DNA of 64,000 nt, from the NCBI RefSeq assembly GCF_017591435.1, contig NC_059303.1, positions 18,100,709-18,164,708 on the forward strand, written 5' to 3'. This DNA is from Portunus trituberculatus (Eukaryota; Arthropoda; Malacostraca; Decapoda; Portunidae). Shown piece after piece: positions 1 to 13,306 of this stretch. A program made the translations under genes and the position numbers. The number at the start of each line of letters is the position of its first letter. Position 1 is the first letter of the stretch. The notes beneath the pieces are model-generated. The model made no database searches. It worked only from the letters and a program-made list of their open reading frames with translations, and had not been told where the DNA came from.

Positions 1-342
1 AAAATAAAAACAGGTGAGTAAGGAGTTAGTGAAGGAGTTAGAAGATAGGTAATCCAAATGAGTCTAAATGAGTTAAAAGAAAATGGGAGTTATATAGAGT
101 AGTTTGAAAAGAAGATGGGAGTCTCGAGGAGTTAATAGGAGATGGGAATGAGTTTGGTGGTATGAGTGAACGAACTGCATGTAACTTTTCTTTCATTATT
201 TCATTTTATTTCGCACGTTTCATTTTGTCTTGTTAGTGTTTTCAAAAGTATCGTTCTTAGTTACTGTCTTGTTCTCCTATCGTGAAAGTATGTCTATTTT
301 TTTTTTTTATTTGGTTATATAATTGTCAAACTTTGTCTTAGG

Positions 343-343
343 T

Positions 344-414
<71 letters not shown>

Positions 415-630
415 AAAAGGCTGTTCGATTTTTTGTATACATATTCAGACGCATACCTAAGATTATACACAAACATACATGCATACATACATACATACAT
501 ATATACATACATACTGCATACATACACAAAAGGCTGTAGTTTTTTTTCATATCCAGACTCATATCTATGATTCTAAATACAAAATACATACATACGTACA
601 TACATACATACATACATACATACATACATT
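343..630. repeat. (CA)n and (CATA)n microsatellites
   Basis: (CA)n at 343-412, then two CATA tracts (about 477-512 and 588-628) separated by two copies of a 60-80-bp segment containing AAAAGGCTGT. Confidence 0.97.
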
Positions 631-955
631 ATCTACCTTCATGTATAACGTGTCCTACTTCTCCTATCCTTTTTATTTATTTCTTTATGTAAACCGTGTT
701 CTTTATTTCACTTCTTCACATATCTTTCCCTGTAGCCTTTCAATTTCCCTCTCTATTCACAAACACAATCTTTTCCTTCACGTTCTGAACTAAATGTTAT
801 GGAAGATCAAATCATATATGTATTTTTTTCCAACTCCTTTCCGTCTTCCAACACCGTTTTTTCCCACTTTTTATTTCAATACTACGCCGAAACGATTTTT
901 ATTTTTTTTTATGTCCCTTTCAACAGTGATGGATATCTTTATTATGAACTGTGTG

Positions 956-956
<1 letters not shown>

Positions 957-1032
<76 letters not shown>

Positions 1033-1563
1033 TGTTTCCTTTAAATGCGGTGCTACGTTACAGAAGGAATGTTTGCAAGGACATTACTGCTCCTGCTCCT
1101 CTTCCTGCTACTGCTCCTCCTCCTCCTCCTCCTCTTCCTCTACGACCCACGCAAACACGCTCATTCACGACCGTCACCCTTTAACCACCATTACTACTAC
1201 TACCACTCGTAACCACCATTACCAACGCAAGATTCGCTCCACCACCTTTTTTCTATTGTTTTCCCCTTTTTTCCTGTCATTTCCTGTTTTCATTCTGTTC
1301 TATTCCCCTTTTTTCTGTAATTTTCACCACCACCACCACCACATCACTACCACAACATCACCATCACCACACCATCACCATCACCACACCATCACCATCA
1401 CCACACCATCACCACAGCATCACCACCACACCACCGCAGCACACGTGAGGCAATCTGACACCTCCTCCCCCTCACACCCCCACCACATTATGACAAGTGT
1501 TCTAACCAGATTTAAATCACCACCAATACCGAGCAAAGGTATGTGTGTATGAATGTGTGTTTG

Positions 1564-1628
<65 letters not shown>

Positions 1629-2060
1629 ATGAAGTAAATAACCACATAAATAAGTAAATTCAATCAAAATTATGCCTACCACAATCGCACCACCACAATA
1701 TACATCACCAGTCACCACCAGTTTTTTTTTTTCACCCACAAACCCAACCACACCCAGCCCTGGAATCATCACATTATACACATCACCACCACCACCACCA
1801 CCACCAGATCACCACATCACCACATCACCACTACAGTAACAGTATCACTCACGGACAAGGCCCAGCAACCCGGCCCACTCCACCACTTCACTAGCCAGAC
1901 TGAGTGGTGAGGAGACCAGAGACAGGACGGGGCACCACCACCACCACCACCACTGGCACCACCACCAACACCACCACCACTTCCACTAACACTGAAGAGA
2001 CGTCCGGTGCAGCCACTCAGGTGATAAAAATGGTGATGATGGTGATGATGGTGATGTGGT
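957..2060. repeat. (CT)n and CAC/CAT trinucleotide cluster
   Basis: (CT)n at 957-1030 and 1567-1624; CAC/CAT repeats at 1325-1435, 1785-1830 and 1935-1985. The translated Leu/Ser and His/Thr tracts are not genes. Confidence 0.95.
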
Positions 2061-2216
2061 GAGGTGCTTCAAGGTGGCAGGTCGTCACCATCACTATTAT
2101 TATCACTGTCACTATTACTACTGCTGCTGTTGGTGGTGGTGATGGTGTTACTGGTGGTGGTGTGTTGGTCTTGTCTCCAACGGGCGATGTTTGAGGGAGA
2201 TAAGGGTGTCTTTATC

Positions 2217-2218
<2 letters not shown>

Positions 2219-2286
<68 letters not shown>

Positions 2287-2318
2287 ATAAACGTACATGG
2301 CATCTAATTTTTAGGAAG

Positions 2319-2417
<99 letters not shown>

Positions 2418-2445
2418 AGTTGATTTCCCCTTCTTTTTAATGTAA

Positions 2446-2487
<42 letters not shown>

Positions 2488-2497
2488 CAGCAGTAGC

Positions 2498-2556
<59 letters not shown>

Positions 2557-2695
2557 CAGTAGCAGTAGCAGTAGCAGCAGTAGTAGCAGTAGTAGTAGTA
2601 GCAGTAGTAGCAGTAGTAGTAGTAGTAGCAGTAGTAGTTGTATAGTAGTAGTAGTAGCAGTAGTAGTTGTATAGTAGTAGTAGTGGTAGTAGCAG
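2219..2695. repeat. (GT)n pair and long (GTA)n/(GCA)n tract
   Basis: (GT)n at 2219-2281 and 2320-2416, then a compound GTA/GCA trinucleotide repeat of about 250 bp from 2445. Confidence 0.95.
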
Positions 2696-3116
2696 TAGTC
2701 GTTGTTGTTTTAAGACCTTCCCACCTATACTACAACGACCACCACGACTCTTATCTACAACAGCGCCAGCCTGCCACCCTGTTCTGATACGCCCTTTCTT
2801 ACTTCATCCTTATCACCTCCTCTCTGGGCCCTTCCTATCCCTATTCATTACATCATCCCCAAGTATTATAAAGCATCCTTCTCCTTCAACACCACGACGC
2901 CTTTTCATATCCATTCTCCTTACTGTAATTGGTGATTTTATACAGCTTCAGAAATTCGTGTGGTGGGTATTGAAATAGTGAAGACTGCGGCCATTAATCT
3001 TCTGACCTCCATACATCCTTCCTAATGTCAATAAAATGGTCCAATCGTACACAAAACTCATGATAAAAATGTGTCCCAGTATTGAAAGGGGTTAAAACTA
3101 GCCTTTCAAGTACTTT

Positions 3117-3120
<4 letters not shown>

Positions 3121-3188
<68 letters not shown>

Positions 3189-3394
3189 CTTAACAATGAA
3201 CAGTACTACATCCGGGTGCCTCCTGTTTTTAGTGTAATTGTCGTCACCATCACCACCACCACCACCACCACCAATTCCCGTTAGGTGTTGCACGGTACAC
3301 CACCACCGCTACCACCACCACCACCACGAAACACCACTACATCTTCAAGCACTTCTTTAACACGGCTCGTAATTGAAACCGTCCATTTTTTTCC

Positions 3395-3460
<66 letters not shown>
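3121..3460. repeat. (TC)n and (GA)n in inverted orientation
   Basis: (TC)n at 3121-3186 and (GA)n at 3399-3459 enclose a CAC-rich segment. The two tracts can pair as a long hairpin with a loop of about 210 bases. Confidence 0.95.
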
Positions 3461-3461
<1 letters not shown>

Positions 3462-3551
3462 ATCATCTATTGTTCTCGTATCGTTTTCTTTGAACTAAGG
3501 TAACAAGGAGAGCACGGGAAGACACACAAGAGCGCCCTGCATAAAGAGACG

Positions 3552-3752
3552 TTATTCAGACACTTCACCTTACCACGACTATTTTTAGACGCCACAGAGA
3601 TGATTAACCGGGTTCTCAAGGCTGTTTCTCTAGTCAGTAATGCAGAAATAGAGTTAATCCGTCGCTAGAAACCGCATAACCGTTGAAATAATACGTTAAA
3701 CTACAATTAGAGCCTCTTGAAACCCTGGAGCAGTGAAGTGGTTTAAGGAATA
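3552..3752. mobile_element. Short TIR repeat family, diverged copy
   Basis: TTATTCAGACACTTCACC at the start, internal ACGCCACAGAGATGATTAA and CAGTAATGCAGAAAT blocks as in the 52499 copy, and an inverted CAGTGAAGTGG near the end. Confidence 0.55.
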
Positions 3753-3875
3753 GGAAGCTACGGAGTACAGTCACATTCTCCCGCGCCGCATCCATAACAA
3801 AGACAAGAGGTGTATTGACAGTATTGCTAAGCGACACTACTACCTTGCTCTGCCCCGCGCGCCACCCAACACCAA

Positions 3876-3947
3876 CACACACACACACACACACGGCTTT
3901 TGTACTACAATGCACGGTAACGCCTCACTCAGTCCCGCGCGGCACCC

Positions 3948-3991
<44 letters not shown>

Positions 3992-4415
3992 GATAAACAG
4001 ATAGATAGATATAGATAGAAATATAGATAGACAGATACAGATAGATATATAGATACAGATAGATATAGATAGATATACGTATATAGATACAGATATAAGT
4101 AGATATAAAGATAGATAGATTGATTGATAGATGGACTGATGTGTGTGTGTGTGTGTGTGTGTGTGTCGATGGTGGTGGCGTGCAGGATCTATTGAAGAGC
4201 GTGGCATGTGCCAAAACACCTGCGCACACACACACACACACACACAGTAATAACCACCATCACCACATCCCATCATGACCTTCGATACTGCCCCCCGTCT
4301 AACCAACGCACCCAACACACACACACACACGGATCACCTCTCTACAAGTGTGCGGGTAGAGGCATTTTCTAGTGGCATTCCACTACATTCCATGGGTGTG
4401 TGTGTGTGTGTTCGG
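3876..4415. repeat. (CA)n, (GATA)n, (GT)n compound region
   Basis: Short (CA)n tracts at 3876, 3951, 4222 and 4313, GATA repeats at about 3995-4130, (GT)n at 4141 and 4397. The motif GCACCCAACACACAC precedes several tracts. Confidence 0.9.
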
Positions 4416-5176
4416 CATTCCTCCTACGCGGGTTCCTCTCGTGTTTTCTGGGTTGAGTTTAATTAAGTTTTTATTGTTTCTAATTGTTATTGTTCGGTGT
4501 GTTTTGGTTTGTGGTGTGCTTTGATTACATTTAGTGTTTTTGATGTTATTTCTATTGCTTTTAATTGTTGTTGTTGTTTTTTTTTAATTACTAGTTTAAT
4601 TTGGTTTCAATGTCATTCTTTTACTGTTTTTTTATTTATTAATTTGATCAATGGTTGGTGGTTTAAATTTTGGTGTTTCAATGTGATTTTTTTTTTTTTT
4701 TTTTTTTTTACCTTATTTCATCGCTGGTTTGTAGTTTAATTTAGTGCTTTAATAAGTTGGGGTTTTTTTTACTAATGTTACTTCATTAAAACCGTAGATG
4801 AAATGGACTTCAAATGTGGTGTTTTAATGAGTTTTTAGTGATATGATGTGTTAATTTGATATCAGTGTGGGGGCTGTTTAAATATGATGTTTTTATTCAT
4901 CTTATCAATTCATTCAATCATTTATTTAGTTATTTCTATATCTATTTTTTTTCATACTATTTTTCTTCATACCTTAATATAAATATCTAAACCAACTATT
5001 CTCCCAATAAAAAAAACTTCCTGTAACCTTACAAAATAAATCACACTACTACAAAACTATCATTCATACAGCCACCTGACCCACTCCTCCCCTCACCACA
5101 CCTGTCAATAGAGAAATAAATAAATAAAAAAGCCTTCACAATACACACAAATCATCCCCCTGTAATATAATGAACT

Positions 5177-5230
<54 letters not shown>

Positions 5231-5562
5231 CCTACACCTACTATACTCTTCACCAATATAACCCTGAACAATTCCAGCATTATATTCACACACAGATGAC
5301 TTTTTGAGTGATGCGATGAGGGGAGCAAAAATTAATATCTAGACTGAATAAATATAAAGCCGTCATCACCAGTTCGGCTCCCAATATTGCACCAATTTAT
5401 CACCAACGATGTCAGGGAGGAAGGGGACGGCACGAGGGTGTGTGTTCATTCACTACTGGAGCTGTCTGTCCTGGTGATCTCATGGGTGGCTTTTGTTAAG
5501 AGTATAATAAAGGTGTCTGTTGTTGTTGTCTTTTTATTCTTTTATAGCTCTTAACTTCTCCT
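4416..5562. other. AT-rich spacer without gene
   Basis: T-rich then A-rich sequence with one (CA)n at 5177-5226 and a T run at 4689-4709. I see no coding exon or transposon end. Confidence 0.7.
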
Positions 5563-6480
5563 TGTCTATGTATTTTTGAGTCTATGCTAAAGGTTTTTTC
5601 TATCTTTTTTTCTTTTTTAGTTTGTTTTCATTTTTGTTTAGTGTTGAGAAGCATGTCTGTCTGTCTGTCTGTATGTGGTGTTTCTCCTTCAAGATTTGGG
5701 TGATTTCTCTTGTCTATCTATTTTCAGTCTATGCTAAAGGTTTTTTCTATTTTTTTTTCTTTTTAGTTTGTTTTCATTTTTGTTTAGTGTTGAGAAGCAT
5801 GTCTGTCTGTCTGTATGTGGCGTTTCTCCTTCAAGATTTGGGTGATTTCTCTTGTCTATTGTTTGAGTCTATGCTAAAGGTATCTGGTTTCTTTGCCTCA
5901 TTTTTAGTTGCTCTCATTCATTTTTGTCCAGTGTAGAGTGAATGTGTGTCTGTATATCATGTTTTTCTATAAGAGTTGAATAATTTTGGCTGCTTTTCTA
6001 TTTTCAGTCTATGCTAAAATTATCCAGCTTTTCTTTTCTTTTTTTTCCATTATTAGTTCCTCTACATTGTTTTTGTCTAGTGTAGAGTGAATGTCTGTCT
6101 GTACGTGGTGTTTCTCCTTCAAGAGTTAGGTGATTTCTGTTCTGTCTATCTATTTTTAAGTCTATGCTAAAGGTATCTGGTTCCTCCTTTCCTTTTTTCC
6201 CATTATCAGCTTCTCTACATTGTTTTTGCTTAGTGCAGAGTGAATTTCTGTCTGTATGTCATGTTTCTCTATAAAAGTTGGGTTATTCTAATTGTTTCTC
6301 TATTTTCAGTTTCTTTATTCTTTTATCTTTAGTTCATCTTAGTCATTCCTGCCTAGTGTAGGGTGAATGTGTGTCTCAATGTGGTGTTTTTTATAAGAGT
6401 TGACTAATTTTGGTTCTATTTGTCTATTTTGAGTCTACACAAAAGGCATCTGGTTTCTTTCTTTTTTTTTCATTTTTAGT
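5563..6480. repeat. Tandem array, about seven units of 137-153 bp
   Basis: TCTATGCTAAAGG recurs at 5581, 5728, 5868, 6008 and 6161 and, diverged, near 6434. Units also share TAGTGTAGAGTGAATGT and GTGTTTCTCCTTCAAGA. Confidence 0.9.
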
Positions 6481-6548
6481 TGCTTCCATAAAAAAATGAA
6501 ATAATGAAATGGAAATCTCTCAGCTATACTATCTGCCCCAAGACCTGA

Positions 6549-6648
<100 letters not shown>

Positions 6649-7041
6649 GGGAAGAAGAAGGAAAAAGAGAGAGAGTACAATAAGGAAGACATTTGCAGAG
6701 AACCTTGCATGAAGAGACCTTGTGTAAATATTCAGACCAATGCACACCACTGACTCCATCACAACAACAAGTGGTGGAAATAATGACACCATTAACATCA
6801 AACCACCACCATCACCACCACCATCACCATCACCACCACCACCACCACCAAAGCACACTGCAGTACACAACAGGGTCACAACACACCATTATAAAACAAG
6901 GTAAACAATAATATACTTTTTTTTTAGCTACATAAGTCAAGGTCTATTTTTTCCGCGCTTAAAATATATACATACATTCTTTTACTCTGTTGGAAATTTT
7001 AATGTTTTCTTTCTATTTTTGTACGATTTATTACTCTAGAT

Positions 7042-7295
7042 CAGTGGTTCCCAATCCGAGGACCATGGGATACAGAGTAATATGAAAATTATGGTTTTGA
7101 ATTAAACTGGACTTTTTACTTACACCAGCACTTCCTACTAAGTCCAAATTACCAAGTTACTTTAGTATATACATAGATATTGACACCATCGCACAATTCA
7201 TAACTAGTAATAACTTAATGAAAAGATGACAGACTGGGCCGTGGAGATTATTATATATTGGTCGAGGGTTACACAATAGAAAACGGGCATCACTG
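7042..7295. mobile_element. hAT-type MITE with 8-bp target duplication
   Basis: 254 bp with ends CAGTGGTTCCC and GGGCATCACTG (imperfect TIRs). The flanks CTCTAGAT (7034-7041) and CTCTAGAT (7296-7303) are identical. TIR start and 8-bp duplication are diagnostic of hAT. No coding capacity. Confidence 0.93.
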
Positions 7296-7568
7296 CTCTA
7301 GATGGTAATTTGATGTGTGTGTGTGTGTGTGTGTTTAAGTATATATTCGTCTATCTATATTTTATTCTTTCTTTTCTATCTTTAAATCTCTTCATAATTT
7401 TTTAGTGTTTTTGTGTATTTTTTCTGTAAGTCTGCATCCATTTTTTTTCATAATTCTCAACATCAAATTCATTCATTCTTTTTTTAATTATGTATGTATT
7501 TCCATTTTCTTCATAACATTTGCAGTAAAAAATATCTTACCTACATCACCTTCTCTGACATGGAAAAG

Positions 7569-7622
<54 letters not shown>

Positions 7623-7717
7623 CATCCTTCACTCTCTTCCTTTCCTTTCTATTTTACTACAATCTCTAATTTTTTTCCATTCCTTTCCCATTTCTAACCA
7701 TGTCATCAGTTTTTTGC

Positions 7718-7770
<53 letters not shown>
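7569..7770. repeat. Two (CT)n tracts
   Basis: 7571-7618 and 7722-7769, separated by pyrimidine-rich sequence. Confidence 0.95.
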
Positions 7771-7771
<1 letters not shown>

Positions 7772-8170
7772 ACGACCATCAAGAACCTTAAATATGTAAG
7801 TTAGATCCTGTGGTGAAGCAGCAGGTAAATACAACACATGAGGGTAACTAATCTAGTACTACTGCTCTGGACTGACTACCACACTGCACCATCACTTCGT
7901 CCTCTCTTTCCTTCACTATCAATCACTGTCACACATCGCTACTTTAAATAAGTGTTTAAGCATCAACCTCTCCCCCCCCACACACACTCACATACAGACA
8001 CACATACATACACATACACACACACATCAAAACATACTATATTCTCGCTAGTTTCTTTAAGTCTAATGTTAAGTCTTCCCCTAACTCAATGTATATTTTC
8101 AGACTATACTACAAAATCAATTAAACTGTTGTGTGCTTCTGTGTTTTCATCTATCTATCTCAAACTCATT

Positions 8171-8295
8171 TAAGAGGGAGGTTTTAAGACATTTATCCCA
8201 TTTTGATCCTGTCAGGGGACCAGCATAGAAGAGGGCCTTCTTGTTTGACCGTTTGTTATCTTTGGCCAGTTTTCCACTCCTGCATAAAAAAAGAA
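8171..8295 (+). repeat. A-tailed interspersed repeat, copy
   Basis: GGTTTTAAGACATTTATCCC then CTTTGGCCAGTTTTCCACTC and a short A run. Same family as the repeat at 17333. Confidence 0.65.
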
Positions 8296-8389
8296 AAGCT
8301 TCACTTAGTTGCCGGCAATCATTATAGTGACGTCAGTGCATTGGATGTCACGGATTTGATTCCCCAGCTATCCCTCAAGTCAAGCCTTC

Positions 8390-8980
8390 AGATCAATTTC
8401 TCTGCCTTTCACAGCACCAGGCTCAAGTCCACCACCACTACAGCCTCCTTATTAGTGCTTGAGAGGGTTGCTGCTTTGAGTGTCCTGTCCAGTTTGATCT
8501 CCCCAGCAACTTCCTCTCATGCCTTCAAATCAATTTCTCTGCCTTTCACAGCCCAAAACTCAAGTTCACCATCACTACAGCCTCCTTATTAGTGTGCTTG
8601 GGAGGATTGCTGCTTTGAGTGTCTTGTCCACAATTCGATCCTCCAGACACTTCCTACCATGCCTTCAGATCAAATTCACCACTCACTGCTCAAGGTTCAA
8701 GTTCACCACCACTACAGCCTCCTTGTTAGTGCTTGAGAGGGTTGAGAGGGTTGGTGCTTTGAGTGTCTTGTCCACAGTTCGATCCCCCAGCGACTTCCTA
8801 CCAAGCCTTCAGATCAATTTATCTACCTTTCACAGCTCAAGGCTCAAGTCTACCACCACTACAATCTCCTTATCATAGTGTGCTTTGAGTGTCTTGTCCC
8901 CTGTTCAATCATCCTTCAGCCACTTCCTAAGGTCAAGAGTTCGGATCAATTTCTCCGTCTTTCACAGCACAAGGCATCAC
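8390..8980. repeat. Tandem array, about five units of 128-144 bp
   Basis: CCTTCAGATCAATTT starts units at 8394, 8522, 8662, 8806 and about 8936. Units contain a B-box-like GTTCGATCC (8632, 8777) and AGTGCTTGAGAGGG, so the unit may derive from a tRNA-like SINE. Open frames across it are not genes. Confidence 0.85.
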
Positions 8981-9084
8981 AATCAATAAGCCACTGCAGT
9001 CTGCCTTCCTCCAGAGCCTAACAGGTCATGAAACAGAGTCATCACACCAATACTATCACGGTTTCTCTCTTTACATCATCCATT

Positions 9085-9525
9085 GGTTTAATCCTTATGG
9101 AACTGGATAGCTTACGAATTTCTCCCAATATCTGTACTTGTTTACACTTATCTCTGGTTTTTCTTTCTTAACTTTACACTCATAACAGCATTCACAGTTT
9201 CCAAACTTCTTCAAAAACATCATTTTTTAATTTAATTCTTATGGAACTGGATGGCTTACAAGTTTGTTCCAATATTTGTTCTTGTAAACACTCATCTCTA
9301 GTTTTTCTTCCTTAACCTTGCACTAAAAACAGCATTCCCAGTTTCCAAGCTCCTTCATAAACATTATCTTTTTGTTTAATCCTTATAGAACTGGATAGCT
9401 AATAAGTTTCTCCCAACATTTGTACGCATAAACACTCATTTCTGATTCTTCCTTGACCTTGCACTCACTAAAGTATCTGCAGTTTCCAAGCTCCTTAACA
9501 AACAATAAATGTGTTTTTGAATACC
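9085..9525. repeat. Tandem array, 144-bp units, three to four copies
   Basis: TAATCCTTATGGAACTGGAT begins at 9089, with later copies at 9233 and 9377, exactly 144 apart; a decayed fourth copy starts near 9521. Confidence 0.9.
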
Positions 9526-9949
9526 GAGAAAGCTACAAGTCTGACAGTTTCCACATTCCTTCATAAACGACAAATGTTCCCGGTAAACGAATACTCAGGC
9601 AAGTATGGGTGCTACACTCTGATAAACTGTACAACTGAGCCTCAATTACCTATATACTAAAGACCTCCACATTCCCTCCTATTGTTCTTCCCTTGGCTAC
9701 TTCATGAAAACACTGAGAAACACATCCAAAGACACAGTAAGTTCACCATGCAGACTTAAGTAAAAACTGTAGTAATCTGTATCATTCTTCCATAAAATAC
9801 TTCCATAATAATAAGCATAATAAAGGAAAGGAACACGTGGTTAACAATTAGATAACACCTCATATTTAGCGCTTCTTAAAATACTTGTAACAATGCAAGT
9901 ATAAAAATTAACACTAAAACAGGTATGAATAGACGAAAAATAAGTGAAA

Positions 9950-10580
9950 CTACACATCTTCCCACCATAAACCTTTCCAATCCCATCAAAACAGGAAGGA
10001 ACCCAGGTAATAATATGTATCATTACACCCCCCCCCCCATAAAGTACACCCATAATGCAAGCCAAAAATACCACCAAAGCATGTAAAAAAAAATAATAAA
10101 TAAATAAATATGGAACCCTGCACCTTTTTCCACTGATAAACTTTCCTTAAACCCCAATGCATATAAAACACCACCTTACCCTAATAAAACACACACACAG
10201 CAATGCCTGTCAAAAACACCACCAAAGAAAACAAAATTAATGGAAACTACTTTTTTTTCCACTACAAACTTTCCCGTGAAGTTTCCTTAGACTTCTCTGA
10301 GGAAATAAACACCACTGCACCCTCATAAAACACACCTACAGCAATGCACGTCAATAAAAACACCACCACAGAACACAAAATTAATGGAAACTACATCTCA
10401 ACCCTATCAAACTTTCCCATAAACCCCCATGGAGAGAGATAAGGCAATAATCTAACCCGTAGCTCCCACAGAGGACACCCATAACACAGCTGCATCTCTT
10501 CCCACACATACACTTTGCATAACACAAGCAAGGTAAACTGCAGGACAGCACAATACCAGCACACACACTCACACACACAT
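9950..10580. repeat. Tandem array, about 131-150-bp units, diverged
   Basis: AATGC-GTCAAAAACACCACC recurs near 10052, 10201 and 10332, with ATTAATGGAAACTAC at 10240 and 10382. Contains a C run at 10028-10039. Confidence 0.8.
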
Positions 10581-10989
10581 ATAAGGAAGCAAAACCCCAA
10601 AACAAAACGGGAATATAGATGAAAATAGGCTGTGGATAGGATACGGTAGTCAGCTGCACGGTACTCTCAGCTGGTCGGGGCAGGTGCAGCTGGGACAGTA
10701 CTCCTTGCAACATTAGTACAATAACAACAGTAACATTGTCATCCCCCCTCCAAAAGAATAACAGAAACAAGCAAACTCATAGCATAACTGATCAAATACA
10801 CCAAAAAGCACTAATAAACCACAAGATTAGCCTAGGGAATCCAAAATATACACGGGGACATGAGATAAAAACATTTGACAGGGATGGACAGAACCCGTAC
10901 AACGTCAAGTCTATTACAGGTGGCCCATTGAAACCCTTGGCACCTTTCTACTGAGTGCCAAGGGGTGTGGGGAGGAGCATGGCACTCAC

Positions 10990-11169
10990 CTATGTTGTCT
11001 GTGTTGGAAGAAATGATGTTCGGTTGCTTAGGACACAGTTACCAGTCAATATTGGAGTGGAGCAGAACCATCGACCTCCCTCACCTGAAGCCGCGCAGCA
11101 CCTCCTCCACCACCCGCGCACACCCGTAAACAAAGTAGCGCCCGCTTCCCACATCGGCTGATTTTTATA
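10990..11169 (-). promoter_or_regulatory. Possible minus-strand promoter and first exon
   Basis: A TATAAAAA box on the minus strand at 11162-11169 is followed by a GC-rich stretch with two good donors: CTTCAG|GTGAGG (exon end 11095) and ACATAG|GTGAGTG (exon end 10990). A pyrimidine-poor acceptor before GAGTACTGTCCC lies near 10707. No protein family is recognised, so a gene is not claimed. Confidence 0.3.
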
Positions 11170-12210
11170 CATTTTTCTCCTAATTCATGATGTGACAGTA
11201 GATTTTATTCGTATTTATTATCTATTTGTTTATTAAAAGTGTTCCGGGTTTTATACAATAGGTTGTAACTTGCATCAGTCCCTCTTTAATCCATTTTCTC
11301 TTTCTTTCTCTGCTCCACGGGCTGCACCGAATTCGTGATATAAAACACGATTTTATCTATAACATTTATTTGTATACTTATTTTTTAGTGTTGCACATTT
11401 TGTATTACAGACTTTTATAAATTTTGTCTCTCATAACCCGATTTTTTCCCTTCCATCTGTCATACCTACATGTTGCACCTAATGCACATGACGCAACTTC
11501 CATGGTCACACTGCATATTATTGGCTTCGTCTTACCATCTTATTTAAGAGGATAAAGTGGATTGCAATAATATTATCTATATTTCTCATCTACAAAATAA
11601 GTGAAGGATTAACGATGGATGCATATATTTGTCAGCTAAGTACTCAAAATAAGTAACGCCAAAATACACATTGGTTGTCTCATTCAAGAAGACATAAATG
11701 ACCATACTTTTCGTTAGTTTTCAATACAAGCAGATAGACATTTCTTTATTTTACACAGCCTGAAAAGCATTGACCTTCTATCTTTGGTGTGGGCAGGAGG
11801 TGGACGAGTGAGCACCAATCTGCGACTATTAAAAGCCTCTACCTAGTTGAAATGCCACGAAATTTTAAGCGTTTTCACGTCTCTTTACTACAGCATCTTA
11901 TTACTGGACCAATGTATAAAAAAAAAAAAATAATAATAATAATAATGATAATAATAAAAAAACGCTCACTGAGGCACAACTATGTAATTAAGATGAGCAC
12001 AGTAACACAGTAACACTGTATCTCAGTGTTTATTTATTATTTAAGTCCAGTCACAGCCAAGGGATAACTCTGGAAAATTATCAAATGCCTTCCATGCCAT
12101 TTTTTAAGGTCTGGGCAAGGAGGTTAAACTTTATTTCTCATTCTTTGGGTATTTTCGATATCATAAACCTATAAACTAGCTCTTTGTATTGACATCTATG
12201 GCTAATTATT
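11170..12210. other. AT-rich spacer
   Basis: No coding exon or element ends seen; a short A run and TAA repeat at 11919-11960. Confidence 0.6.
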
Positions 12211-13204
12211 AGAGCTGAGCAGGATCCGACTTTTTATGTACTCACGAATCCGATTACTTGGTCTGGCGGATCCGTGGATCAGAGTACTTGAGCACGGGTG
12301 GGGTGGCGCGGCGCTGGATTTGCCTGAGAGCGGGATCCGACTGGCTGCCCTCTGACGAATCCAAGCAGCGCGGTACTCGTCTCGCTGCTTGGATTCGTCT
12401 TCCCGCGCGGTAATCATCTCGCTGCTTGGATTCGTCTCCCCGCGCGGTAATCGTTTAGACTCGGTGGTACTCCAGTCCCACAGCGGGATCCGAGTACTTG
12501 CCTTCAGACGAATCCCGACCTTTGATAGGCTACTGACGAGACTAATACAATTAACACGCAGTTTAATAGAGGAAGGATGTTAGATTTATTAGAATGTATT
12601 TCGCTCTGCACAATTACATAATTCTATGGCCATATGGCTATGAAGACGACTGTCGCGTTCCCCTGTCTCTGTGGTGTCAAGGCTGCAACTGAAACTTTTT
12701 TTTTTTTTTTTGGCCATTACCCTGGCATAGGTATTAGGCCATTTTTGCTATTTTTATTTTTAAAATTTTCTTTATTTCAGTTTTGTTATTTATTTATACG
12801 CGGGACTATTTATATGGTACGTTCTGACGTCACAGCGTATCAGCTAATCAGCCTTCGGAGAAATTGAGGAATGAATGGCAACACTAAATTCATATTATAA
12901 ATGTCTCTCGCTGACTAATTTATATAGATATTATTTCTAGCCAATTCTGCTTTTTTTTTTTACCAATAATAAAATCATGAAGCCCAAAAAGCGAAAAACA
13001 ATAGTGAATGATCGCCAGATCCATCAGGATTCACCTCTGCTAGGAAAGTAATTGTAATTGGATCTGAGTACCGGATTCGCCAGGATTCGCCTCAGCCAGC
13101 AAGTAATCGTCAGTGGATTCGAATACCAGAGGCTGGTAATCAAATCCCTCTTGCCTTGTCGGATCCGGTGGATCCGGATCCAGTATTCGGATCCGCCCAG
13201 CCCT
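12211..13204. mobile_element. Putative non-autonomous TIR element rich in GGATCCG
   Basis: Starts GAGCTGAGCAGGATCCGA after TA and ends (inverted) GGGCTGGGCGGATCCGA before TA. GGATCC/GGATTCG variants recur at both ends, also as a repeated CGCTGCTTGGATTCGTCT-type unit (about 12355-12445). No transposase frame. Confidence 0.6.
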
Positions 13205-13306
13205 ACTATAAATTGATACTATAATTATTGATACAAAATGGCTGAGGTGGCGGCCGGCCCTTCCTTATCTATCAACCTAACCTACCTCATCTATAACTAT
13301 TATAGG

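Noticed and set aside
794..1552. Long open frame with poly-Leu/Ser and His/Thr tracts
   Set aside because: Translation of (CT)n and CAC/CAT microsatellites; no splice sites, conserved domain or plausible composition.
2064..2423. Frame with long Val-Cys repeats, and all similar VC, HT, RE and SL frames
   Set aside because: Each is a microsatellite read in some frame. They appear on both strands of the same tract.
8203..8878. Two overlapping plus-strand frames
   Set aside because: They lie wholly in a 128-144-bp tandem array; the apparent repeats in the protein come from DNA repeats.
13230..13300. ATG in good context (MAEVAAGPSLSINL) before the hAT MITE
   Set aside because: No donor, no continuation after removing the MITE, and no recognised protein.
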